In this document: one piece after another, positions 1 through 11,599 of the stretch
How the letters are laid out: every line of letters starts with the position of its first letter
Position numbering within the stretch: position 1 is the stretch's first letter
DNA from: Bryoerythrophyllum caledonicum
Lineage: Eukaryota; Streptophyta; Bryopsida; Pottiales; Pottiaceae
Reading direction: 5' to 3'
NCBI GenBank assembly: GCA_963971425.1
Contig: OZ020525.1
Location: 10,337,560-10,401,559, forward strand
DNA length: 64,000 nucleotides
Made by a program: the position numbers and the translations under genes
The notes under the pieces: model-generated
The model's database searches: none
Told to the model about the DNA's origin: nothing
The model's input: only the letters and a program-made list of their open reading frames with translations

Positions 1-1909
1 GCTTTCATGTCTCTGTCAATGGAAAACATCTAACGTCATTCAAGTACCGCCAGGTACCATCTAAATCCTCATGAGAGCTGGCTATCGAGATGGCATCTTA
101 CCAGCTTTCAAGGCTGCCAAGCAACCTTCTTTTACTTGATATCCTTTTAGTCTGTCAAGTGAGGTTGATTAGTCCACAAAGCGCTAATAAGCAGGAATCA
201 CTTTTCTCTGGCAGGGCTTGGAGCCTTGGATGGTAAATTCGTTGCGCATCAAAGGGGACCTGCAAACTTCTTCTGCAATAGTGAACGGGCTCCCAATATC
301 CGACGATGCGTCCCTAATACCTGATTTGAAAGTCATTAGAGCTCCGAAGTTGCCAAGAAGTGCTACCCTGTTCATTGGAGTGTTCTCCACAAACAGCAAT
401 TTTGTTCGAAGGATGGCCGCGAGAAGAACTTGGATGCAGTATCCGGAGGTCCGACGTGGTACCGTTGTGGTGCGGTTCTTTGTTGGCTTGGTAAGTTCGT
501 CAATTTTTTCATGACAGTCAGAATAGGCGAACAGATAGAAGCTTCCTAATGACAAACGTCTCAGCACTGCTTCTATGCTGAAATCTGCCACTCTTTGAGT
601 TACAGAGTATCAAATTATAGCTTGTCCAATCTTGTAATAGTTTTGCCGAGAAAGCAGTTGATGTATTATTTTCAATTCCCATATATGTGCATGCTCCAAG
701 AAACAGATATTGGGTGAAAGCACTTACGCCTTAGAATGTGCTTGGTGACTCTGCAGCACCAGAATTCGCAAGTAAACAAGGAGCTCTGGACCGAGTCTCT
801 TACTTATGGAGACATACAGATTCTCCCAATGGTGGATTACTACAACATCATTGCATACAAAACTCTAGCTATTTGTATGTACGCGGTATGTGTCTTCTTT
901 GGCATTCTGTTGGGTGAACTATTTCTTCCTGGGGCGATTTTAGCTCGGCAACTTGGAAGTTTGGAAGTTGCAGAATGAGTTCCTCATGGGAAAATTGCTT
1001 GTGTTTTGACCAGAAATACAACCTGAGGGCAAAGTATGTCATGAAGACTGATGACGACACCTTTTTGCGTGTGGATATGGTTCTTGCCACTATTTCTGAG
1101 TCGCATCAAAACTCGACTCATAGTCTGTATCTGGGCAACCTCGAATTCACTGCTAGTCCTGAACGAGACCCTAGTAACAAGTGGTTTGTAAACTCAGAGG
1201 TAATTAAGCTCTCTTTCTCTGAGTCGCCTCTTCAAGTTCAGAATATGGTCTGTCGTTCCATTATGTTCGCAAAGCTGACATTCGTTGATTTCCTGCAGGA
1301 ATGGAGCAAGGACACCTACCCACCATGGGCTCACGGACCTGGCTATATCATGTCCCAAGATATCGCTCATTTTGTAGTTGAAGGCCACCAAAAGGACCTC
1401 CTGAAGGTATGTACTTCGTCCTGTGCAACAGCAGATTCATTGAGGTTAGGTGAACTAAAAGTGAAAAGATGTTACTAATGTCTAAAGTCACCCAAACTTT
1501 CAATCAGATAACCCCTCTTCTGATTTTGATACTACTCTTTCCTCACTCTAAATAGCTATTAGATCAAAGGAAGAGCTCAGTGGTGTCCTAAGATTCTAAA
1601 TTGGAAGTGCTTGCTGGCCACTAAACTCAGATTAGAGGTAGTTCTAGCGAACGATCGTGCCGTTTACAAATAACACCATCGATTGTGTAGTTTTTTAAAC
1701 TGGAGGACGTGGCGATGGGAATCTGGATCGACCAATACAAGAGCCTAAATCGCAAGGTGGTCGACTACGTCACTTACGACAATTACCAGCACGGAATCTG
1801 CGAGAACGGTTTCACCATAAGCCACTACCAGAATCCGAGCCAAATGCAGTGCCTGTGGAACAAGGAGATGAGCGGAGAGCATGGCATCTGCTGCAACAAC
1901 GACGTCTAA
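1..1909 (+). CDS. Hydroxyproline O-galactosyltransferase-like GT31, galectin-domain type (5' end outside window)
   Basis: Probable Golgi type II membrane enzyme adding galactose to hydroxyproline of arabinogalactan proteins. Six exons join in frame: <1..53, 215..490, 757..885, 1014..1199, 1299..1406, 1691..1909 (TAA), all with GT-AG introns in phase 0. They give 17 complete galectin-domain residues plus a 305-residue C-terminal part. The first exons hold the end of a galectin domain (GFHVSVNGKHLTSF, then EPWMVNSLRIKGDL). A GT31 domain follows with FIGVFSTNSNFVRRMAARR, the metal-binding TDDDTF (DxD motif), YPPWAHGPGYI and EDVAMGIWID, and a Cys-rich end CLW...CCNN. This matches the C-terminal half of plant GALT2-6 proteins. 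The membrane anchor and N-terminus lie before the window. The family is certain; the exact acceptor and linkage are inferred. Confidence 0.92.
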
Positions 1910-2335
1910 CCGAGTCTCTCCGTCTTACTACTGTAAAGATTTTAGTCGACGATCTTAGGACACATTAAAGAAGACCAGGAAATATTTTTTTTCTTTTCCA
2001 AGATTCCACTTCGAAGTGTCTATTCTCTAACAGCCCTTTTCAGCGCTACCGCAAATTCTTGTACAGTGAACTTTCCAGCAGAGAGTTGAGGTGGTCGTTT
2101 GAGAACAGTGGTGGTGTATGTTGTAACCAGAAGAGAAGGTGCAATTGATATGCAATTAAACAACACTGAAAGGGATGGCCAGAGAGAACAGAGTTGAATC
2201 TTATTAAAACAAAAAGCTCTGGAACGAGTTGCTCCACAATACAGCATCACATGGGAGAAGGCCCGGACATGAGCTCCAGCCATAGAAGCGCTTCACCCAC
2301 CTTCTGCTTCTGCAATCACATGCAACGTCAGCGCT

Positions 2336-2354
2336 AGGTTTAGGGTTTAGGGTT
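2336..2354 (+). repeat. Interstitial telomere-like repeat
   Basis: About two and a half TTTAGGG units overlapping the stop codon and 3' end of the neighbouring minus-strand gene. A second short block lies at 4256-4274. TTTAGGG is the common plant telomere unit; blocks this short are normal inside chromosomes. Confidence 0.7.
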
Positions 2355-3882
2355 AATACTCATCTAGTAAGACACTCATCCTACGCCAAATTGAGACGAT
2401 GGGCTTCACCTGGAGCCTGATCTTCTGCAGCTGGTTGCCCGCCTCCAAGCGCACCTGCAGGTCCTGCTCCTGCGCGCTCATGGAGCCCCACAACCGCTGC
2501 ATGTGCTTCCGCTCCTCCTCCTGCAAACAAACAACACAACAAAGCAGAAACATCACGTCATCAATCGCGAGAAAGAACAACCAAAGAACAAAAATCCAGA
2601 GAAGAATGCACCTAAAACTTTTTAAAAATTGTATTTAGCTTGTGTAGAGTTTTTTTTGTGAAGCTCGGTAGCTGAATACATGGCGATTGAATGATAAGGC
2701 GAGCAATCACCTCGTACTCCGTCATGTGCTTCTCGAACGCCGATTGCAGTGAGTCCAAGCACTCCTGCTTCTTCACGCGATCATCCCCTTGCTTCGCCTA
2801 AACACCAAAACAATTAAACAACATGAAGAAATCAGTATGGATTGGAGGAGAGTGGGAGTTGGACTTTGCGAAATAGGTTTACCAGTAGCTTGAGCAAGTG
2901 TTCTGTTTGTGGGACGTCTGCGCTGCAGGCGTCGATGGCGGCGAGGGCGCACGCGGTCATCTGGTGCGCGCCCTGCACGAAGCGCTCAAAGTGCTGGTGC
3001 GCCTCGTCGGCCAGCGCGTCCACCTTCTTCTCCTTCTCCTCGTCCCCTTGACGCACCATCGACAGTGTTAGTTGGGAAGGAGACACCATCACCCAAGTTA
3101 GGAGGAAGAAGAGAGAGAAATAGAGTTTGAGAAGAGGAGTAGTACCCATTATCGCCAGCAATGTGTTCACGCTACTCCATCGTCGTCGCTCCTGCACATG
3201 CCGTAACGTGTGAGCGCAAGTCGTAATTCTGCATTGGCCGCGTTCGTAAAAGCCTAAACCAGGATGACCCTCACAAAAAAGAGGCGTCTCATTTCTCCAT
3301 TCAGAACCCTGCTACTCACGAGAACCAGGTCTTGCCTCCCACGCGAGTTGATTGTGTCAAGTTTCTACTAACCAAGACTTTCTCTGCAGATCCAACCAAG
3401 TTCAAATCTCTCACCAAACTGTAGAAAATACTCACAAAAGTAAGTCGGTTTGCACGAGGTACAAAAGCCCAAGTTCCGAACTGAAAAAAACACCGTAAAG
3501 AATAAGTTGCTTCACAGATCCAGCATTCTCGAATCCAAAACCACAAACAACAAAACAAGATGCACTGAATTCCACCTCCTCAACTACTGTGTGAACCGAT
3601 CGTCACGCCAAAACCTACTCACTCTCCTCCCATTCCTACTCTCACAAAACTCACACTACTTCCCTACACATTCAAAGTACTGTGGCATGAAACTAGTAAT
3701 CGTTTGCTCATTCCACCACCAAAACTTACGCCACCCTCCTCCTCACATCCACCGAAACACGGAGCGACGTTGCATGCACTGATGTAGTGTCTCACCCAAG
3801 ATCTGACGCTCCTCAATTGCAGGCAACGGAGATGCCGTCTCGGAAGTGCCCGGTGCGTGATAGATCGGCGGTGGATGTACAT
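2353..3882 (-). CDS. Unrecognised small coiled-coil protein
   Basis: Five minus-strand exons join in phase: 3796..3882, 3146..3191, 2883..3046, 2711..2797, 2353..2520 (TAA), giving 183 residues. The last three exons are well supported by clean splice sites and charged helical sequence without prolines: DEEKEKKVDALADEAHQ, FERFVQGAHQ, KKQECLDSLQSAFEKHMTEY and EEERKHMQRLWGSMSA. This suggests a helical, coiled-coil scaffold or small complex subunit. The first exon is weaker: its only ATG (3882) opens a short Arg-rich stretch, MYIHRRSITHRALPRRH, which could be a mitochondrial targeting peptide or could be a wrong frame. An alternative start is an ATG just upstream of the 2883..3046 exon. I do not recognise the family. 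Confidence 0.55.
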
Positions 3883-4559
3883 ATATAAAGCTTTTTTTTT
3901 TTAGTGATCGTCACTATTCAGTCCATCTTTTTCTAAATAAATCATGCATTTTGCCAGTGGTCTACCATTTGTGAGTAGGTAGAAAGAAAGGTCGTGGATC
4001 CTAGGCTTCCTTTCTAGATACTTAGAGCTATTTAGGGCTGATTGGCTACCATACCTTTTCTCACATTTTTTGATCCGGTACTGTTTGCTTCGTAATTACA
4101 GTACAACGGCTGTGATATTAATTTAGTCGGCGGTAATTCAATGTACGTTCGGTCAGGTCACACGATTGATGAACAGAGTGTGAGAATATTAATGTGACCT
4201 GACTGCAAATCTTGTCGCAGATTCTATTTTATTCACGTGGGAGTTTCCTCATTCAAGGGTTTAGGGTTTAGGGTGTTCAATCCGACTCCAATGTACTCAT
4301 TACTGAACAGAAGTATAGAGACAACTTGATGGTTTTTGGGTGTAAAATCTACCTCCCATAAAGCAGGGTGAAGAATTCAATCTAACTGATTGAGATGCAG
4401 ACTTGACGGCACGAGAATAGGTGAGGCTACCTTTCATAAAGAGAGAAAGAAAGAAAAACAGGTGGAATTCTAATCTCATGTAAATCTACTACATAAGGTC
4501 CCGCGATGTACTAATGAACATACATTATCATGGAACTGCAGGGTGGGGATAAATTACAG
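3883..4559. other. Intergenic, no gene seen
   Basis: AT-rich spacer between the coiled-coil gene and the end of the first eIF5-mimic copy. It holds a poly-T run near 3890, a small TTTAGGG block (4256-4274) and purine-rich stretches near 4440, but no supported reading frame. Confidence 0.6.
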
Positions 4560-7500
4560 TCAATCCTCTTCTTCAGCTTCCTCCAACCACTTCACGAACG
4601 GCTCCAGACCTTTCACGAAAGTTTGTCTGCGCATCATGGAGAAAATAATAGAGTTATTTGCAAAGTGAGGCAAACATATCATGGTTAAGGACCTCAATTC
4701 ATGGTACAACATGACCTCTCCTTCTCGAAGGCAGCTAAAATTCGTTTTCACTTGAGTTGAGAGACCACCAGGCCCTCCGATACTACATAAAAGGAATCTA
4801 GTTGAGAGACTACCAAGCTCGTTCTTTAATCTACCGTAGTAGCTATTAGGATTCACCACCAAGCTCTTCCATTCCATTGATCTAATAGCTATACAAAGTG
4901 AGGACAGATGAGGATTAAAATGAAACGTTGGGGGCGGGGGGGGGGGGGCTGTCTTATTGAGCGACTTGACTCAAATATGGAGTGAAGTGTTTAATATTAT
5001 TACCTGCCCTTGGGATTGGACCCTTTCTTGAACCAGTTCAAAATTGTGTCCTCTGCCAAAACATCCTGGTCGTAGAGCGCTCGGATGATTTCAGGGAACA
5101 GCTTCATCAGCTTGGCATCCTCGTAGCAGTGGATCTGGATTTTGTACAGCAAGTCCATCTCCAGCCTGGCGGTCGTGCAAAACGCACCCAAAAGCTTGCC
5201 CCATTGCTTCACCTGTGCAAATTCATACAAAGAAAAATGATGAAAAGAGAGGAGAAATCATTAATGTCCTCAACCTTAGCAGATGTTAATAAGGGTCTCC
5301 AAGAATATAATTCAATAACTCATAAGGAAATCAAACGGAGTCATTTCAAAGTTCTATCAGTGAACGTTTTTGTTGTATTGAAAACATTGTGCATACCTGA
5401 TGCAGGGCCATGTTTGAGTTCTGCTGCTGATTCTTCCCGGACCATTGAACTGCATCCATGATGGAGTCCCAGATTGTGCGAATAACATCCACGTCCGGCA
5501 AAGTGACTTCCTTCCGCCTCAGCTTCACCATGTCAATCACCTCGTACACATTCACGTCCTCTGCAATCATGTCAGTCATGGTGGTGCGCAGCTCTTTCAG
5601 CTTCACATCGAACACCTTCTTCGTGTTGTACTCCACGAGCACACCCAGACCTTCCTTGCTGCACAAAAAAAACGATGCATTCGGTCACTCCCCAAATAAT
5701 GGTATCCTGTATCACTAGAGTGAATCGTAAGGTCACATAAGAAGCCCACTCTTTTTACTACTCCCTCCTCACTCTAAATAATTATTAAACCAATAGAAGT
5801 GCTCTAAGGTCTTAATAGTTATTAGATCAATAAAAGAGCTTGGTTGTCTCATCCATGAATTCAGTTCATGGATGAGATTGGTGGTCTCTAAACCCAAGTC
5901 AAAGTGGTTTCAGCCGTCTTTGAGAGTGAAGAAAAGTGTTCGCATGAGACACCATAAATACTAACCACCTTTCTCTCCATTGAGCTGATTATGAAGAGAA
6001 GATTTTAATGAAAAAAGAGGGAGCATCTTGTTGAAGCTCCAAATGACTTTACAAACAATTCAGTGTAGTGGCCATACTTGAAGTGTTCAGCAAAGCCTTC
6101 AATCGACCGCTTCTGCATCGGAAACAGGTCCAGAAGCCGGTCGTCCATCTTGGCACGCTTCAAAAGGCTCACCAAGTCATCCAAGCTGTTCTCCACCAAG
6201 TACACCTTGAATGTATCCGTCACGAAGTACAGGACGATGCCCTTGGCGATCAAGCTGTCACTCATCAACGCAGAAAAGATGGTTTCCGGGGGCAGTCCCG
6301 ACAGCTTCTGAGAGAAGGTCAAGGCAGTGAAAATGGCCAACTTCTTGCGATCCTCGGGTCCAAAAAGCTCCTGCACAAAACCAAAAAAAACCATACCATG
6401 AAGTCGATATAAATAAGAAGAGCCCTTTTGCAACATCTGGAAGTCTACAAAAGATCAAATTATGGAGTTAATTTGGACAACATAAATTCCATTCTACAAC
6501 ATCTGGAAGTGTCCACATGAAAATGAGACCGTGACTTTCCAATTTCTGGCCCTCGACATACTCGTTAAAATTTCCAGAGAATAGCATTTTCATCCTTCGG
6601 TCGTGGAGAGCCTACCAAGGACTGCAGCAGGCGCTTCATGACATTTTCGAGCGTCTTGATCATGAAGGGGCGGCGCCGGATGATTTTCTGCAGGAAGAGC
6701 ACAACCGGGAGGATGCTCTCCCGAGTGTCCTCGCAGTTCAGCACCGAGTAAGGATGGCGCTCTCCTTCCTCCGGCTTGGTGGTGCCCGGCTGGTTGCGGC
6801 CCCCGGTGAAAACAACCTGATGCATCATGATTCACTTCAGAGTTGGAAATCCAAGACGAAACGGAAATGACCATTAGAGAATCTTGTACCAATCAAGCTC
6901 TATCCATATGAAAACTATCACCGCCTCGGTTTGTTTCGTGTGATATCCTCAGAAAAACAGACGTACATGCTTAATACAATTGATTTTGAGACTTGTAGGA
7001 CTTCAATGACGAGGACTTTCTTGAGACCTACCTCAAAGAAGGTCTCGCCATATCGTGAGAAGTCGAGTTCAGATCCATCGACGTCCTTGGCAATAAGTTC
7101 CTGGATGCAGACCATGTGAAGATGTTACAAAACTGCATCCTGTTTGATGAAGACAAGGTTGGAAAAAAACCATAGACGTTTCCAAACAAAACATAAGCAA
7201 ATATGTCCCCACTTACCAAGTCACCCTGGTGCTCATTGTAGATTTGAACCACAGCATCTGCAAAGGTTGCAGTGTCCAACGGAACTGCAATGTTCCGTTT
7301 GCGGGTTTTGATCCGCGTACCACTGCAAAGGATCCACAAACCCAACTTCAGCTTCACATGCCTAGTCTTCTCATTGGGATGTAAAACATTTAACTAACAA
7401 AAAGACTAACTCTACATTCCCTGCATCACATCAAAAATCCATGCGTTCACCTTCACATAAGGACTCCCAAATAAGCAGGCCTGATTTTCTCATTGGACAC

Positions 7501-8245
7501 TCAAAAAATTTAACAAACACAAACTAACTCAGAATTACCTACATCACTTTGATATCAGAGATATCAATTTAACAACCATGAAGAACACATAAACTTACCC
7601 AAGGGTCGGTTTCTCCTTCGAGCTGCGAAACCGCAAACAACAAAGCCATCAGTAATTAAACGATATTACAGTCACAGAGCTCCAAAAACTAGCTCAGAAA
7701 CATGTGAAAATATCTCTTCTCACCATCATAAACTCCCACCTCACATGAGCATCGCCACATTTTGACCTAAACAGCCAATTAACCTAACACATCGTAAACC
7801 TAAAAACATCAACAAAAACCAACAGGTATTAAACGACAGAGCTCCTTAAGCGGACACCTTCTAGCTCAGAAAAAACTACAAACCTCCTCTCATCGACATC
7901 AAATCAAATGACCATGAGCCTAAAACATCGAGCTATTTAGAAAGATATTGCAATCACAGAGCTCCAAAAACTACCTCAGAAACATGTGCAAATCTTCAAA
8001 TCACACCATAAACCCTATCTCACAGAACAAGTACCACATTAACCTAAAAATCCAAAAAAAGAAGAAAAATCACTCTTAAAAAAACCAACAGCTATTAAAC
8101 AATCAGAGCTCCAAAAACTAGCTCCAAAACACCTCAAACCACAACATCCTAGGGTTTCAACGAAAGAAAACACCGGCATCACGAACCTCAAATCCATCTG
8201 AAGCACATGCAAAGCAATGTAAACGTCGTTGTTTTTTTACCACAT
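4560..8245 (-). CDS. BZW: eIF5-mimic protein / BZW (W2-domain translation regulator), copy A
   Basis: Cytoplasmic regulator of translation initiation. In the family the C-terminal W2 domain binds eIF2 and eIF3, competes with eIF5 and tightens start-codon choice. Nine exons: 8241..8245, 7599..7622, 7217..7322, 7032..7100, 6616..6816, 6078..6370, 5397..5658, 5004..5212, 4560..4626 (TGA). All use GT-AG introns and total 1236 nt, 411 residues, equal to the Arabidopsis At5g36230-type protein as I remember it. Landmarks: KEKPTLGGTRIKTRKRNIA at the N-terminus, FTGGRNQPGTTKPEEGERHP, LAIFTALTFSQKLSGLPPET, AVQWSGKNQQQN, LMKLFPEIIRALYDQDVLAE and the acidic end FVKWLEEAEEED. The first exon codes only ATGTG (Met plus two bases), so residue 2 is Cys where copy B has Ser. 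A tandem paralogue lies about 7.4 kb upstream of it in transcription order. Confidence 0.93.
4926..4950 (+). repeat. Poly-G tract
   Basis: A nearly pure G run of about 20 bases, interrupted by one C, in the last intron of eIF5-mimic copy A. On the transcribed strand it is a C run. Its length may be unstable or mis-assembled. Confidence 0.7.
5755..5960. repeat. Intronic dispersed repeat with a 12-bp-arm hairpin
   Basis: Sits in the intron between exons 6 and 7 of copy A. It contains CTCACTCTAAATAATTATTA and TTATTAGATCAATAAAAGAG, which resemble 1537-1590 in an intron of the GT31 gene and 25376-25420 in an HCF164 intron. Near 5858-5886 a perfect hairpin has arms CTCATCCATGAA / TTCATGGATGAG around a 5-base loop. 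The far side carries an inverted echo of the CACTCT start, so this may be a decayed MITE. No clear target duplication was found. Confidence 0.4.
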
Positions 8246-8781
8246 GAAGAGGCGACAGAACACTAAAACCCGGGAGTGAGCGCCGCGAGGTCAGGTTTGT
8301 GATTATGATTCGTTCAACCGAACAAGTTAGTTAGTTGGTTAAGCCCAGGCTTGGAGAAATACCTCATACAACCAGGCCGGCGGGTGTGGCGACCTAAGAG
8401 GTGCAACGCTTCGGACACGAACCAGCACAAATGTGAAAACGGCAACAACAACAGCAACAGCAACGGCAACAACAACAGCAACAGCAACGGCAACAACAAA
8501 CAACAAACAACCGCAACTGCATCTGCAACTAACAAACATGTTCAGGAAGTTGATATTTACTGTTCAGATTAGCCTCCACAAACTGGTAGATTTCGAAGGA
8601 TCTTTGGTAGATGTGATGGTTTAGAATGGAATGTGATGTCTCTGTACATGTCTGAAATGTTCCTCCTCTCTACAGGATTGAAGTGTACCTGATATGTACA
8701 TGATCAGAATGTACCTCGGATGCACATGATCGGAGTCATCGGACTGGTTGTCTCTTCACTTCCTTTTTCCTGGTTGATGTA
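8246..8781. other. Upstream region of copy A with a (AAC/AGC)n tandem repeat
   Basis: This is the 5' side of eIF5-mimic copy A and should hold its leader and promoter. At 8441-8488 a 24-base unit GGCAACAACAACAGCAACAG... is present twice exactly, followed by further AAC-rich DNA to about 8520. No TATA box or other promoter element stands out. Confidence 0.5.
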
Positions 8782-9135
8782 GGGTAAGCCCCCCTAAAAC
8801 CGACAAGTTAAGGAATGTGCATATATTTAAAGAGATAATAATTATGTTATTATTTTTCAGTGATAGCCAATAGAATTACGATTCTAACCCAAGTGATTTC
8901 ATATTTTTTCGATGAAAACTTAATTTGTTATGAATTTTCAAACTGTGGAGCCATGTTTAGTGGGTCGCCAGCAGTAGGTATCCCCCATAACCAACGACCA
9001 GAAGTAAGGGTCTTGACTAATAGCAAACCTCCATTTGGAACTGAGTTGGTGGTAATGGGATGGAAGAGGGTTGGATATACTCCAATTTTATAGGCGTTGG
9101 CTATGGATTTTTGTTGGTTATGGTCGGGCTTACCT
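8782..9135 (+). mobile_element. TA-flanked MITE, family GGTAAGCCCC, copy 1
   Basis: A 354-bp block with inverted ends GGGTAAGCCCCCCTAAAACC and, reading inward from the other end, AGGTAAGCCCGACCATAACC. It is flanked by TA on both sides, as expected for a Tc1/mariner-type non-autonomous element. Two relatives occur in reverse orientation at 39709-40060 and about 36345-36596; all three share AAGTTAAGGAATGTGCATAT near one end. It has no coding capacity. The superfamily assignment is inferred from target site and end structure only. Confidence 0.75.
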
Positions 9136-9239
9136 TACTTTTTGGCAACTGTGTGAACTAGTAAACCGTAAATACTATTTGAAATTCTTCATTTATAGAT
9201 AAATAATGTTATTTCCTTTGAGAGTTTTTTTAAAAATTG

Positions 9240-9412
9240 ATTAGAGATGATTGTAAACTACCCGGATGATAGTGTGAGATACCCAAAGGCATGAGGTTGC
9301 GCGTTCGATCCTTGGATGTAAAATCTTCTCTCACTTGACAGGAATTGCTGCAAGTTGCAACTCATGTGTACCAAAAAATAAGATATAAAAAATAAACTAA
9401 AAAAATCTTACC
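9240..9412 (+). repeat. Possible tRNA-derived SINE
   Basis: The stretch GATGATAGTGTGAGATACCC followed by GAGGTTGCGCGTTCGATCC resembles the A and B boxes of a polymerase III promoter. About 90 bases later comes an A-rich tail with CAAAAAATAAGATATAAAAA. The spacing fits a plant tRNA-related SINE, but the tRNA-like half does not fold into a convincing tRNA and no second copy was noticed here. Confidence 0.35.
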
Positions 9413-10784
9413 TCTACTATGAAGATTCCATTTTTAACGAAGTCACATACAGAAAGAACGTTCTTATTTTTCCACATTGATCAAAACATTTGATTTTCTT
9501 TTTCCATTCTTTACACAATAATGAGCACTTTTATGTTTTTTAAAAGACTTTTTGTATTGATTGTCACAAGACGTGGCGTCAAGGGCCTCTCCGTACTGTA
9601 GTTTTAGCGTAGATTAGTTTGTCACTAATCTATGTGTCTTTAGGGACGAACAACGGCGCACCGTATTCATCCATGAATGATTTTTATCCACTTAGGGTTG
9701 TATGCGTGTACGTATAGCGCTGCACACGTCCGTGACTTGACGTCTTTGTCAAGTCAAGCTTTGTGAGTGTGTTTAGAGAGTGATTAGTGACTGTTTGTTT
9801 GTAAGTGATGATTATCATTAGTAAAGGCTCTACATTCTCTAATTTAGCTCGCATTCGTTGATTCACCCCTCGTGGAGTGCAAGACACCTGACTACATGTG
9901 ATTTACATCTCTTTCCGTGTGGGTATATTACGTATACTTGTTTTAGTGTATGTTTTTGTTTATTTGATGTTGGTTAGGACTATCGATTTGTTGTAGTTAT
10001 CGATCTTTCTTTACACAACATGATGTACTTTTTGCAAGTGTGTCATTAATAGTTTGCTTACTCCTAAGACCAAGTGCAACTAGACCCTTAAAGTTGCTTC
10101 TTGTTTTACAGAAGTTTTGTGCTTTGTATAGAGCATTAATTAAAGGATATGCAATCATCCCTTACATTAGTTTTATAATACTATCGTACACATCGGTTGG
10201 TTTCAGACACTCCCTACCAAAGTATTTTTTTTTCCGATTCACTGTGGTTTGGATGTAATGGATACCACATAGGTATTACACAAGTATCGCCTAGATATTA
10301 CATGGGTATGACCTTAGATAGATCCCTTGAATTTTCCAAAATTTTTAAACAATTTCCATTGTGAATTAATTATGTACGAAACCGACCAACACATAGGGTA
10401 TGTTACAACCTTTACAAAAATAATTATATTTTTGCTGCTATTCTACTCATAATATTTCTAAATAGTTGCCTACGAATGTTAATATTATCTCATAAACAAC
10501 AATTTTTAACTCGATGAAAATTTTTTTCTTAGAAACATTCTCTCTTCAGGACTTCTATTTTAGAATTAAATGAATATTGGGCACAAGGTATTATAACATC
10601 TAAAATAATCATACTTTCGGCAACAATATTACCCTTAAATATCAAAAGGTACCAGTAATGGCCACATTATCCTACATGTATAATGTTGTATTTGAACATG
10701 ATAAGATTAAGATATGGAAATTACCTCCAAATGAATGATGTTAGTTGAAGAATCTTCAATCCACAAGTGTAATTCTTGCTAAAC
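9413..10784. other. Intergenic AT-rich, no gene seen
   Basis: No supported reading frame. Around 10255-10320 there is a cluster of GGATACCACATAGGTATTAC-like words belonging to the GATACC-rich motif that recurs through the window. Confidence 0.5.
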
Positions 10785-10788
10785 TTAA

Positions 10789-11595
10789 CCCCTAAAGGAC
10801 CAATGTCCCCTTGGGGGACATTTTGAGTTTGGGTAAGGTACCACGTTCTCAATTCTAGGCATTATTTTATGAGGTTTTTTTTACTGAATGGACAACTTTT
10901 GATTAGCTTTGCGTAGACAAAAATTTCGTAGAATTCCGACTCATGGTTGAAAAGTTACAATTTATTTTCACTAACATATACAAATAGTGTAGCAGTTTAG
11001 TGTGACATATCACAAATACTGTCACCAAGCTTTAATAACTTCTAAATTCAATAGAAATTCGAGTTTTTGTCCATTTAAAAGAAAGATAATGTCCTCTTGG
11101 AAAGGAAATTGAGATCTTTGCATCTATTGTATAGATTTGTGAATTTCAAATATTTGAGAAGGATATGATATATGCAAAATATAAAGTGTATTGTTGATTC
11201 TTGGCACATAGCTGCATTGCAGGATTTTTTAGGACATCTTCTACACCTCTTCTACTTCTAAAATTTGGTGCACATGTGCCTAACATGATTCTTTTCAAGT
11301 TAATACAATAAATTCACGGCCCATAGTACAAAAAGTTGTCATAGAAGGTGGTCGAAGTTTGTTGAAGGTGTATAATGACCTGAAAAAGAGATTATGTCGC
11401 ACTTCAAAGGCTAATATCTTTGAATCGTGCGGTCAAACTTACCAAAAAATTTACCACACACTCTCATACAAGTCTAGTACAAGATCCTACGGTTAAATTT
11501 TCAAAAAATTGATTTTGTATCAGTTTGTGTTGAATGTGCTGAAAATGGCAGTTTTGGAGTGTTTTTGAGGAAAATTTGCCTTGGTCCTGTAGGGG
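10789..11595 (+). mobile_element. piggyBac-like non-autonomous element, TTAA family, copy 1
   Basis: An 807-bp element starting CCCCTAAAGGACCAATGTCC, with the opposite end reading inward CCCCTACAGGACCAAGGC. The flanks are TTAA (10785-10788) and TTCA (11596-11599), a one-base-decayed TTAA target duplication. TTAA targets with CCC-starting termini are the hallmark of the piggyBac superfamily. Just inside the left end lies a palindrome, AATGTCCCCTTGGGGGACAT. The body is AT-rich and non-coding, so any transposase must come from elsewhere. It aligns along its whole length with the copy at 26707-27509 (roughly 85-90% by eye). Confidence 0.75.
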
Positions 11596-11599
11596 TTCA

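Noticed and set aside
2336-4274. TTTAGGG blocks as a sign of a chromosome end
   Set aside because: Only two to three units each and flanked by ordinary genes on both sides; interstitial blocks of this size are common in plants.
9240-9412. Intact tRNA gene
   Set aside because: Only B-box-like sequence is clear; no cloverleaf with matched acceptor stem could be drawn.
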